Assembly (NCBI GenBank): GCA_963695135.1
Contig: CAVOGA010000003.1
Coordinates: 372,001-436,000, forward strand
Reading direction: 5' to 3'
Source of the DNA: Marinihelvus sp963695135
GTDB taxonomy: Bacteria; Pseudomonadota; Gammaproteobacteria; Xanthomonadales; SZUA-36
Length of the DNA stretch: 64,000 bases
A model generated the notes under the pieces. It worked only from the letters and a program-made list of their open reading frames with translations. It searched no databases and had not been told where the DNA came from. Shown here one piece after another: positions 54,538 through 62,874 of this stretch. The stretch's first letter is position 1. Every line of letters starts with the position of its first letter. The position numbers were made by a program, and so were the translations under genes.

Positions 54538-55431
54538 ATGAATTCAAACGTTATTATCAGCTGCGCGGTCACCGGCGCCGGGGACACAACAGACCGTCAC
54601 CCCGCCATTCCCATCACCCCAAAACAAATCGCGGAAGCGGCACTCGAGGCCGCCAGGGCCGGCGCGGCCATCGCGCACATCCATGTACGTGACCCGGAGA
54701 CCGGCAAGGGCAGCCGCCGCCTGGACCTGTACCGGGAGGTCGTTGAACGCATCCGCGAGAGTGATACGGACGTGATCCTCAACCTGACCACCGGCATGGG
54801 CGGCGACCTGTTCCTGGGTCCGGACGATGATGTTCTGAACTTTACCGACCAGACCGATTGCGTGGGGCAGATGGAACGCCTGGAACACGTGGAGGACCTC
54901 CTGCCGGAAATCTGCTCCATGGACTGCGGCTCCTTCAACTACAGCGGCGCCAATTACGTCTATGTATCAACACAAACCATGCTCGAGACAGGCGCCCGGC
55001 GACTGCAGGAAATTGGTGTGAAGCCGGAACTGGAGGTGTTTGACATGGGGCAGCTGTGGTTTGCCAAGCACCTGCTGGAACAGGGCTTGCTGGACAGCCC
55101 GCCGCTCTTCCAACTGTGTCTTGGCATCCCCTGGGGCGCCCCCGCGACACCCAACACGTTCATGGCGATGGTCAACGAACTGCCGCCGGAATGTAACTGG
55201 GGAGGCTTTGCGCTGGGCGCCCAGGAAATGCCCATGGTTGCCCAGTCCGTTCTGCTCGGCGGCAACGTGCGGGTGGGCCTCGAAGACAACCTGTACCTGG
55301 AAAAGGGGGTTTTCGCCAGCAACGCGCAACTGGTGGAGAAGGCGCGGCGCATCATCGAAGCCATGGGCGCCTCCGTGCAAACCGTTGCCGAGGCGCGGAA
55401 AACCCTGCAACTGAGGTCACCCCATGGATGA
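54538..55431 (+). CDS. Beta-keto acid cleavage enzyme (BKACE), CdhC-like
   Basis: 297 residues from the ATG at 54538. Members condense a beta-keto acid with acetyl-CoA. Zinc ligands are visible in AIAHIHVRD and the later ELEVFDMGQL region. VILNLTTGMGG and the C-terminal GGNVRVGLEDNLYL are diagnostic. The gene overlaps a hot-dog thioesterase by 8 bases. In Pseudomonas carnitine catabolism the pair cdhC-cdhB converts 3-dehydrocarnitine to glycine betaine, which is the best guess here; other beta-keto acids are possible. Confidence 0.88.
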   Translation: MNSNVIISCAVTGAGDTTDRHPAIPITPKQIAEAALEAARAGAAIAHIHVRDPETGKGSRRLDLYREVVERIRESDTDVILNLTTGMGGDLFLGPDDDVLNFTDQTDCVGQMERLEHVEDLLPEICSMDCGSFNYSGANYVYVSTQTMLETGARRLQEIGVKPELEVFDMGQLWFAKHLLEQGLLDSPPLFQLCLGIPWGAPATPNTFMAMVNELPPECNWGGFALGAQEMPMVAQSVLLGGNVRVGLEDNLYLEKGVFASNAQLVEKARRIIEAMGASVQTVAEARKTLQLRSPHG

Positions 55432-55852
55432 GAAATCAACCCTGAGCCTCTTCAAGGGCATCGCCCAGCCCTGGGAATGTGACAGCCTCGGGCACCTGAC
55501 CACGCGCTTCTACGTGGCCATGTTTGACGATGCCTCCTACCACCTGCTGTTCGAGGTTTTTGGCTGGACCGGCGCAAGCGACGATGCGCAACGCCGGGCC
55601 TTTGTTGATGTGCGGCACGAGATCGAGTACCTGGACGAGGTGCAGGCCGGCGAGCTGCTGGAAATCCGGGGCGCACTGGTCCACGTGGGCGGCAAGTCGA
55701 TCCGCGCGCGCTACGAGATGCTCAAGAGGAAGGGTGGCGGGGTCGCTGCCAGCCTGGAGGCAACCTACGTGCTGTTTGACCTGCAGGAACGCACGGCGCT
55801 GGCGCTGGATGAGCAACTCCGCCAGCAGGCCCAGGCGGCCCTGGTGGCCTGA
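55424..55852 (+). CDS. Hot-dog thioesterase, CdhB-like
   Basis: 142 residues with the 4HBT fold. The active-site loop ECDSLGHLTTRFYVAMFDDA replaces the more common DxxGHVNNxxY and is typical of thioesterases that accompany BKACE genes. It probably hydrolyses the acyl-CoA product, betainyl-CoA if the carnitine assignment is right. Translation is coupled to the BKACE gene by an 8-base overlap. Confidence 0.82.
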   Translation: MDEKSTLSLFKGIAQPWECDSLGHLTTRFYVAMFDDASYHLLFEVFGWTGASDDAQRRAFVDVRHEIEYLDEVQAGELLEIRGALVHVGGKSIRARYEMLKRKGGGVAASLEATYVLFDLQERTALALDEQLRQQAQAALVA

Positions 55853-55964
55853 CAGGCAGCCATCCTGCGGGCTTAGCCCGGCGCTTCATCCTTGAACTTT
55901 CTTCACTTCCGCTCCACGGGCGCCGGGGTTATTCTCCAGTGTCACAGGTTCGGAACACCTTACG

Positions 55965-57029
55965 ATGAGCGCTGTCCACGAATTTCTCAAGCCACTGCCA
56001 GGGGTTATCGAGCCCCGCTGGTGGAGCGGCACACCGCCGATTGACCCCGCGCGGTTTACGGTCGACGCGCGGCGCTTTGACGCTGATCCGGGCAACCCGG
56101 ACCCGGAATCACCGCTTGCGCAGCGCATGCGCGAGGCTTTTCGCGACATCGGCCTGGTGCACGTGACCCACACGGGGCTGACGGATCTGGCCGCCATGCG
56201 CCGTCTGGCCAGGCTGGTGATCGATGCCGAGATGCACTACGAAGGCGGGGCCAATCCGCGCGCCAACATTGCCCCGAACATCTACGAGGTCGGCGCGCCG
56301 CTGACTGCCTGGCTGCATTACCACCACGAGATGGCCTACATTGGCCAGAGCACCCGCATGCTCGGATTTCTCTGTCACAGCACCGTCGCCGGCAAAGGTG
56401 ACACCTTCGTCTCGGATAATGTTCAGGCCACTGACGCGCTGCTGGCATCAGCCTTCGGACAGAAGCTGAAAGACCTGGGTCTGTGCTATCACCGGGACCT
56501 GACAGACCGGGAGGCCTTTGTCGACCGCGAGGAGATCGGTGTCTATAACCACTGGCAACGATCGATGCGCACGGAAGACCCACAAGAGGCGGAAGCAAAA
56601 GCCCGCTCCCTGGGGCTGGAGGTTGAGTGGGGGCCGGAGCGGTTGCTGAAAACCCGCTACTACGTGTCAGCCTTCGAGTATTACCCGCCCCTGGACCGGA
56701 ACCTGCTGTATGCCAGCATCGCCGATGACGGCATGTGGTTCGACAGCTGGCCCAGGGTCATGCACCTGCCCTACGATCAGCGCCCCCTGAGACTCACCTT
56801 TGGTGATGGCAGCGAGATGACGCGGGAAGAGAAAGCCGAGTTTGTGGAGGTATATGACCGCTTTGGCATGCCGATTCCCTGGCAGGCCGGCGACGTGGCG
56901 GTCATCTGCAATTACCGCTTCGCCCATGGGCGTCCGGGGATTCACCTCCAGGGAGATGAACAGCGGGAACTTGGCGTGCTGATCGGCGAGACCTTTGACC
57001 GGGTCGGGGAAGTCGCCGGCAAGTGGTAA
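55965..57029 (+). CDS. TauD-type Fe(II)/2-oxoglutarate dioxygenase
   Basis: 354 residues. The facial triad appears as H-x-E in HYHHEMAY (about 124-126) and a distal histidine in YRFAHGRPGI, followed by the arginine that holds 2-oxoglutarate. The H-x-E form and the overall layout resemble SyrP/clavaminate synthase-like members. Like gamma-butyrobetaine hydroxylase it could feed the carnitine branch, but that enzyme's N-terminal zinc domain is absent. It lies 112 bases after the thioesterase, same strand. The substrate is unknown. Confidence 0.8.
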   Translation: MSAVHEFLKPLPGVIEPRWWSGTPPIDPARFTVDARRFDADPGNPDPESPLAQRMREAFRDIGLVHVTHTGLTDLAAMRRLARLVIDAEMHYEGGANPRANIAPNIYEVGAPLTAWLHYHHEMAYIGQSTRMLGFLCHSTVAGKGDTFVSDNVQATDALLASAFGQKLKDLGLCYHRDLTDREAFVDREEIGVYNHWQRSMRTEDPQEAEAKARSLGLEVEWGPERLLKTRYYVSAFEYYPPLDRNLLYASIADDGMWFDSWPRVMHLPYDQRPLRLTFGDGSEMTREEKAEFVEVYDRFGMPIPWQAGDVAVICNYRFAHGRPGIHLQGDEQRELGVLIGETFDRVGEVAGKW

Positions 57030-57077
57030 GCGCCGCCGCAGGTTGCTGCCGGGGTGGGCAGGCCTAGACCGCCGCCC

Positions 57078-58172
57078 TCAGCGCGATGCGGCGCCGCCGT
57101 GATCGTCGAAAAACTGCAGCACCAGGGGCCAGACCCATTCCAGTTCATAGGTGTGCCCCATGTCCGCGCGGCAATCAAGCACGGCAGGCAGCCCCGTTTC
57201 GCCCGGGCAGAAACTCCGGCACTCGACCTCGTCCCAGGGCGTTTCAATCCGCCCGGCGCTGCCGGTCACCGCGCACCCGTGCGCTCGCGCCCACGCGGAG
57301 GTGATCGCGCTGGCGCCGGTGTAGTAATAACGATCCGAACCGTTGCTGGTCGTCGTGAAGCTCATATCGCCCCAGTCGCCGGGCGGCACGGTCGGGTCCT
57401 GGTTGCCGGTGATCAGCAGCGCCGGCAGCTCCCCTTCCCTGCCAGGCCCGTCGAGGTAGCCCCGGTGCGGTAAACCGATAAGCGGGGCAATGGCCCGGAG
57501 GCGGCCGGCGCTGGCCGGGTTCTGGGCCAGCTCCCAGGCGAACATGCCGCCATTGGAGCCGCCGACCGCATAGATTCTGTCCTCATCAAGGCACAGCTGC
57601 CGGCCGAGCTCGTCCAGCAGGGCCAGGGTAAAGGCCACGTCATCCTGCTGGCACTGGGTCCAGGAACAGCTGTTGGCCTTTACCTCCGCGCAGCTCGCAT
57701 AGCTGTAATCCGGCGTCTGGTCACTGTCGCAGACGGCCGCCCCGTCGCCGTCCAGTCCGGTAGCGGATCCGCTGAAGGTCCAGGAGTTGTTGTGATGATC
57801 CGGTGCGCCCGAGCCGAGGCCTCGCGGCGCGGCCACGGCGTAGCCGTGCTCACCGGCGGCGGCGGTGACGCTTTCGAATTGCAGAAACTCGTCCTCGTTA
57901 CCGCCCCACCCATGGAACAGCAGGATCAGCGGCACGGGCTGGCCCGGGGAGAGGTCCGGGGGCAGGTAAAGCCGGTAGGTCCGGGTCAGCTGCTCATGGG
58001 GAAACCCGTGAACGCCCGCCTTCAGCGATCCGCTACTGCAGGCGGGGGTGGAATCGCCCGCGGACGCGGTGCCTGCCAGGAGGAAACACAGGGCAAGGCC
58101 GCGCGCGGCGGATGCGAGCGGCCGCAAGCAACGACCGTTCCGGCATCCGGACTGCGCGCCGGCATCACTCAC
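57078..58172 (-). CDS. Secreted esterase of the PHB depolymerase/feruloyl esterase group
   Basis: 364 residues. A signal peptide (about 25-45) is followed by an alpha/beta hydrolase with oxyanion motif LLFHGWGGNE, nucleophile in VGGSNGGMF and an aspartate in TGNQDPTVPPG. The final histidine lies in MGHTYELEW. Several extra cysteines (CSWTQC, ECRSFCPG) suggest disulfides and an extracytoplasmic site. It resembles LpqC-type esterases, which act on polyhydroxybutyrate, feruloyl esters or acetylated glycans. It converges on the dioxygenase gene. Confidence 0.82.
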   Translation of the reverse strand: MSDAGAQSGCRNGRCLRPLASAARGLALCFLLAGTASAGDSTPACSSGSLKAGVHGFPHEQLTRTYRLYLPPDLSPGQPVPLILLFHGWGGNEDEFLQFESVTAAAGEHGYAVAAPRGLGSGAPDHHNNSWTFSGSATGLDGDGAAVCDSDQTPDYSYASCAEVKANSCSWTQCQQDDVAFTLALLDELGRQLCLDEDRIYAVGGSNGGMFAWELAQNPASAGRLRAIAPLIGLPHRGYLDGPGREGELPALLITGNQDPTVPPGDWGDMSFTTTSNGSDRYYYTGASAITSAWARAHGCAVTGSAGRIETPWDEVECRSFCPGETGLPAVLDCRADMGHTYELEWVWPLVLQFFDDHGGAASR

Positions 58173-58177
58173 CAGGC

Positions 58178-58660
58178 TTACAACAGGGCTTCAATCGCAT
58201 CGGCCAGCTGCTCCGGCTTGGTTGCCGAGGCAAAGCGCTTGACGACCTGTCCCTCACGGTTGACCAGGAACTTGGTGAAATTCCACTTGATGGCCTCGGT
58301 GCCGAGGGCTCCGGGCGCTTCGGACTTGAGGAATTTGAACAACGGGTCCGCATCGGGCCCGTTAACCTCCAGCTTGGAAAATACGGGAAAGGACACGCCG
58401 TAGTTCAGCTGGCAAAACTCCTGGATTTCCTCATCGCTGCCCGGGTCCTGCTTGCCGAACTGATTGCAGGGAAAGCCCAGCACCTCGAGTCCGCGCTCCC
58501 CGTAGGTCTTGTGCAGTTTTTCCAGGCCTTCGAACTGGGGCGTAAAGCCGCACTTGGACGCGGTGTTCACAATCAGCAGGACCTTGCCGCGATAGGCGTC
58601 CAACGGTTGCGCGTCGCCCCTGGCGTTAAGGGGGCTGAAATCGTAGACGTTCTCACTCAT
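58178..58660 (-). CDS. Glutathione peroxidase family protein
   Basis: 160 residues from the ATG at 58660, with GGAAA upstream. The catalytic tetrad is visible: NTASKCGFTPQ (Cys rather than selenocysteine), FPCNQFGKQDPG and KWNFTKFLV. The enzyme reduces peroxides, probably with thioredoxin in Cys-type members. It ends 5 bases before the esterase start and may be co-transcribed with it. Confidence 0.94.
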   Translation of the reverse strand: MSENVYDFSPLNARGDAQPLDAYRGKVLLIVNTASKCGFTPQFEGLEKLHKTYGERGLEVLGFPCNQFGKQDPGSDEEIQEFCQLNYGVSFPVFSKLEVNGPDADPLFKFLKSEAPGALGTEAIKWNFTKFLVNREGQVVKRFASATKPEQLADAIEALL

Positions 58661-58689
58661 ATCGTTTCCTGTTTCAGGTATTCCAAAGG

Positions 58690-59121
58690 TCAGGGCTGTG
58701 GGCTCTCGCAGGGCGGAGAGCAGACGCGCACCGAGTCCGCACTGCCGATCAGCGCCACCAGTGCGGCCACACCGACAATACCCCAGAACCAGGCCACCCA
58801 TTCGCCTTTGTTCTGCTCCGGGCGCTCCACCTTCAGGGTCTTCATGTTCTCGTAACGGTAAAAACCGGTGTTTCCACCGAGACCCTCGTCGGTGATTTCC
58901 ATCACGCGAAAGCTGTCGGTTTTGCGGTCCAGGGTAGTCACCTTAACCAGGCTGCCTACTTCAATACCCGGGGGCGGGCTGTGGCGCATGCCCTTCTCGA
59001 CGCTCACCGCCTGGTAAGTCGAACAGGCGGACAGGTTGAACAGCAGCAGGGCCAGCAGGTAACGGGCCAGGAACGCCAGCGGTCGCCCACGGCTGCGGAT
59101 GGGATGGGATTCTATACGCAT
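58690..59121 (-). CDS. Small lipoprotein with C-terminal membrane helix
   Basis: 143 residues from the ATG at 59121. The N-terminal hydrophobic segment ends in a lipobox (LSAC). A beta-rich part follows (VGSLVKVTTLDRKTDSFRVM), then a second hydrophobic helix (about 107-126) and a Cys/Pro tail. The combination of lipid anchor and a C-terminal helix is unusual. I recognise no family. It lies 29 bases upstream of the peroxidase gene on the same strand. Confidence 0.62.
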   Translation of the reverse strand: MRIESHPIRSRGRPLAFLARYLLALLLFNLSACSTYQAVSVEKGMRHSPPPGIEVGSLVKVTTLDRKTDSFRVMEITDEGLGGNTGFYRYENMKTLKVERPEQNKGEWVAWFWGIVGVAALVALIGSADSVRVCSPPCESPQP

Positions 59122-59202
59122 GTCGCTATTTAGCCCCAGCAAAGCGCAAAAATACAGATACGCTGAACACTCCGGTCATTCGAACCGCGTCCCTGCCCGG
59201 CA

Positions 59203-60217
59203 TCAGTTTGAGCCGGGCCACTCCTCGAGGTGAATGTCCTCACGCAGCAGGTACCGTGGCGATCCGATCACCAGCGGGTCGTGCCCGACGACCACATCGG
59301 GGTCCTTATCCGGGTAGTCCAGGGCGCTCAGGAAGTGCTGCATGCAGTTGAGCCGGGCGCGCTTCTTGTCGTCGGACTTGACGATGGTCCAGGGTGAATC
59401 TGCGGTATCGGTGTAAAAGAACATCGCCTCCTTGGCGCGCGTGTACTCGTCCCACTTATTCACCGCCGCCTCGTCAACCGGGCTCATCTTCCACTGCTTC
59501 AGCGGATCCGATTTGCGCGCACGGAAGCGCTCGCGCTGCTCGCGGCGGGTCACGGAAAACCAGTACTTGAACAGGCGGATGCCGGAATTGACCAGCATCC
59601 GCTCGAAATCCGGACACTGGCGCATGAACTCCAGGTACTCATGTGAATCGCAAAAACCCATCACCCGCTCAACGCCGGCGCGGTTGTACCAGGACCGGTC
59701 CAGGAACAGGATTTCCCCGCGGGTGGGCAGATGGGCCGAGTAGCGCTGGAAATACCACTGGCCGCGCTCGTGCTCGGTTGGCTTTTCAAGGGCCACGACC
59801 TTCGCGGCGCGCGGGTTGAGGTGCTCCATGAAGCGCTTGATCGTGCCCCCTTTGCCGGCCGCGTCGCGCCCCTCGAAAATCACGACAATTTTCTGGCCGG
59901 TCATCTTTACCCAGTTCTGCACCTTGAGCAGCTCAATCTGCAGACGGGCCTTTTCCGCCGAATACACCTCCGCCTCGATCCGGTCGGCGTAGGGGATACT
60001 TGCCCTCCCGGAACAGCCGGTGTGCCACCACCGAGTCTTCGCTGAGTCTGCGCGCGATCGCCGGAACCAGTTCGCCACCGAGGTAACGGCCGTCGGCCAT
60101 CACGCGTTTGCTGCCCGCGCCGCCGGCCCTGGCTGCCGCGGATTCATTGTCACCGGACGCTGCGGGCTGGCCCGCTTTCGGATGTGCGCCGTCCACGGCT
60201 TTGAGGGTGCTGCTCAT
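59203..60217 (-). CDS. ppk2: Polyphosphate kinase 2 (single frameshift)
   Basis: About 337 residues when one base of the GGGG run at 59992-59995 is removed. The N-terminal 70 residues (MSSTLKAVDG…) are in the other frame. Walker A is VIFEGRDAAGKGGTIKR, Walker B FLDRSWYNRAGVERVMGF, and the lid region VTRREQRERFRARKSDPLK, all typical of PPK2. It phosphorylates nucleoside phosphates with polyphosphate or the reverse. The homopolymer position makes a sequencing error very likely. Confidence 0.92.
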
Positions 60218-60365
60218 CAGGCGCTCCTTTAATCTGCGGTGCCAATCATTCAGTATGCTGAGCGTAGCACCATAATCGGCTTTGCACGGGGAGACATTGA
60301 CTTGCAGCAACTGATGCGCCAAGAGAACCATCCCATCCGCCTGGCATGCTGAGCAGGTCGCAACA

Positions 60366-61686
60366 GTGCCGGGGCGATGTGCCGGTGAGACCGGCGGGCA
60401 GCCCGCGTTTCCGGTTCGTTGGCGGGTTTTCACCGTCATCGCCCTGGGCAGCTTTGTCTCCTACATTCTCCGCTCCAACGTCTCGCTGGCGGCGCCGGCC
60501 ATGAAAGCGGACCTGGGGCTGAGCGACGGCGAATGGGGCCTGGTGCTGTCGGCTTTTATTGCCGGCTATGCGCTGTTCCAGTTTCCCGGCGGCCTGGCCG
60601 GTGACCGGTTCGGACCGCGCAAAGCCCTGACCATTATTGCGATTCTCTGGGCCCTGTTGACCGTTGTCACCGCGGTTGTGCCGGGACCCGCGGTGGCGGG
60701 TACGGGGCTGACCCTGACCTTGCTGATCCTGGCCCGGTTTCTCGTAGGTGCGGCCCACGCACCCATCTTTCCGGTGCAAAACAGCGCGTTTTGCCCGTTG
60801 GTTCCCCCCAGGCAACCGCGCGCTGCCCCTGGGCCTTTCCAGTACCGCCCTGACCCTGGGGCTAGCGGCGACCGCCCCCCTGTTGAGCTGGCTGGTCGTC
60901 GAATACGGGTGGCGGATTGCCTTTTGCCTGCTTTCACCGACCGGATTACTGGTCGCCGGCCTGTGGTGGTGGTACGGCCGGGACCGGCCCGCTGATCATC
61001 CGGCCATGACGGCGCAGGAACTGGCTGTCATTGAAGGCGAAAGGGGCGGGTTGCAGGAGACGGAAGACCGGCCGCCGGCCGGCAGCTGGAAGCGGATACT
61101 GAAAAACCGCGACGTGTTACTGCTGATGGCGAGCTACTCCTGCATGAATTTCATCTTCTACCAGGTATTCAATTATTTCTACCAGTACCTGGTGGAGCAG
61201 CGGGGCTTCGACGAGGTCACGGCCGGCTGGGTGACCTCCTCGCAATGGATCGCCGGTGCAATCGGCGCGGCCTTCGGCGGCTGGCTCTGCGACCGACTGA
61301 GCCGTCGCTACGGACTGCGCTGGGGCGCCCGCTGGCCGATTATCATCGGACTTCTGCTGTCGGGCGCGCTGCTGCTTGCCGGCTCCCTCTCCACGCAGGC
61401 CGATGTGGCCGTTATGCTGTTTATCGGGTGCTTTCTGTTCAACCAGATCACGGAGGGCGCTTACTGGTCTGCCAGCATCAGCATCGGCGGAAGGCTCGCC
61501 GGCACAGCCGGCGGCGTGATGAACACCGGCGCCAACCTCATGGGCATCGTCAATGCCAACCTGGTGCCGCTGATCGCCCATGCGCTGGGCTGGACCTCGG
61601 CCATCGCCTCCGGCGCGCTGTTCGGGCTGCTGGGCGCCGTGTTCATGCTGGGAGTCCGCGCTGACAAGCGCGCTGATCTGCCATAA
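60366..61686 (+). CDS. MFS transporter, anion:cation symporter type (single frameshift)
   Basis: About 440 residues when one base of the TTTT run at 60789-60792 is removed. Twelve membrane helices and the MFS motif GDRFGPRKAL after helix 2 are seen. QNSAFARWFPPGNRALPLG is typical of the hexuronate/glucarate/phthalate carrier group. The start used is a GTG without a clear ribosome-binding site and may be wrong. It lies 29 bases before the Rieske oxygenase gene, so the carrier may import its substrate. Confidence 0.85.
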
Positions 61687-61715
61687 TCCGCGACCATGAC
61701 CCCGGAGTTATTGAT

Positions 61716-62874
61716 ATGACGGACTCGCTGGAAACAACTCAAGCGCAACGGCTTCGAACCCAGCCTGAACCGCTGCTGGTACGTGGACGCGAGCTATTTC
61801 GAGCGCGAAAAAGCAGCCATTTTCCTGCGCGAATGGATCTGCGTCGGACGGGAGGAAGACTGGCCCAATGCGGGCGACCACGAGGTGTTAACGCTGTTCG
61901 GCGAGAGCATCCTGCTGGTGCGTAACCGGGAAGGCGACCTGCGGGCGTTCTACAACGTGTGCCGTCACCGCGGCGCACAGCTTTGCCCAGCCCGGGACGA
62001 CGACACCCCGGACGTCCTGGCGCATGGCGGCGTAATCGGCGGGCGGCTGATCCGCTGCCCTTACCACGCCTGGACCTATGACCTCGACGGAAACCTGTCC
62101 CACGCGCCATTCATGGCCGGGCAGGAAGGTTTTGACCCGGGCTCCATCGCCCTGCACCCGGTCGCAGTTGCCACCTGGGGGGGCTTTGTTTTCCTCAACC
62201 TGACGCCGGATACAGCGCCGGATTTTGCCGGCGTGATCGAAGGACCGGCAGCCAGGCTGGCGCGTTATCCCCTGCAGGCACTCCGCACCGGCCGGCGCGT
62301 CGACTACCAGGTAGCGGCAAACTGGAAAGTACTGTGCGAAAACTACAATGAGTGCTACCACTGCGGCCCGGTGCATCCGGAGCTGAGCGCGCTGGTGCCG
62401 GCCTTCCGGGAAAACGGCGGTTCGGACCTGGACTGGGAACGTGGCATTCCCCATCGCGAGGGCGCGACCACCTTCACGGCCAGCGGTGAAACGCGGCGGC
62501 GCTCCTTTCCCGGACTCAATGCAGACGAACAGGTCCGCCACAAGGGCGAACTGCTGTTACCCAACCTGTTCCTGTCCCTCAGCCGGGACCATGTGGCCGC
62601 CTTTATCCTGCTGCCGACCGCCGTGGACCACTGCGAGGTTCGCTGCCTGTTCCTGTTCGAGCCGGAAGAAATCGCCGGCGCGGACTTCCAGCCGGAGGAT
62701 GCCGTGGACTTCTGGGACCTGGTCAACCGCCAGGACTGGGCGATCTGTGAAAGTGTGCAGCGGGGTATGAATTCGCGCGTGTTCGATCACGGCGCACTGT
62801 CACCACTGGAGGACTGGTCCCTGGATGTGCGTCGTTACGTGATGGATCGCACCGGACTTCAGCTGTCCGGATAG
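61716..62874 (+). CDS. Rieske-type oxygenase, alpha subunit (single frameshift)
   Basis: About 385 residues when one extra base near 61736 is removed, which joins MTDSLET to LKRNGFEPSLNRCWYVDASY. The [2Fe-2S] Rieske ligands are CRH and CPYH, with a longer than usual spacer (about 28 residues). The mononuclear iron site is ENYNECYHCGPVH. The layout resembles betaine and quaternary-amine monooxygenases (GbcA, stachydrine demethylase) as well as aromatic oxygenases. The facing TMADH-like gene favours a methylamine substrate. The reductase partner is not in the window. Confidence 0.87.
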
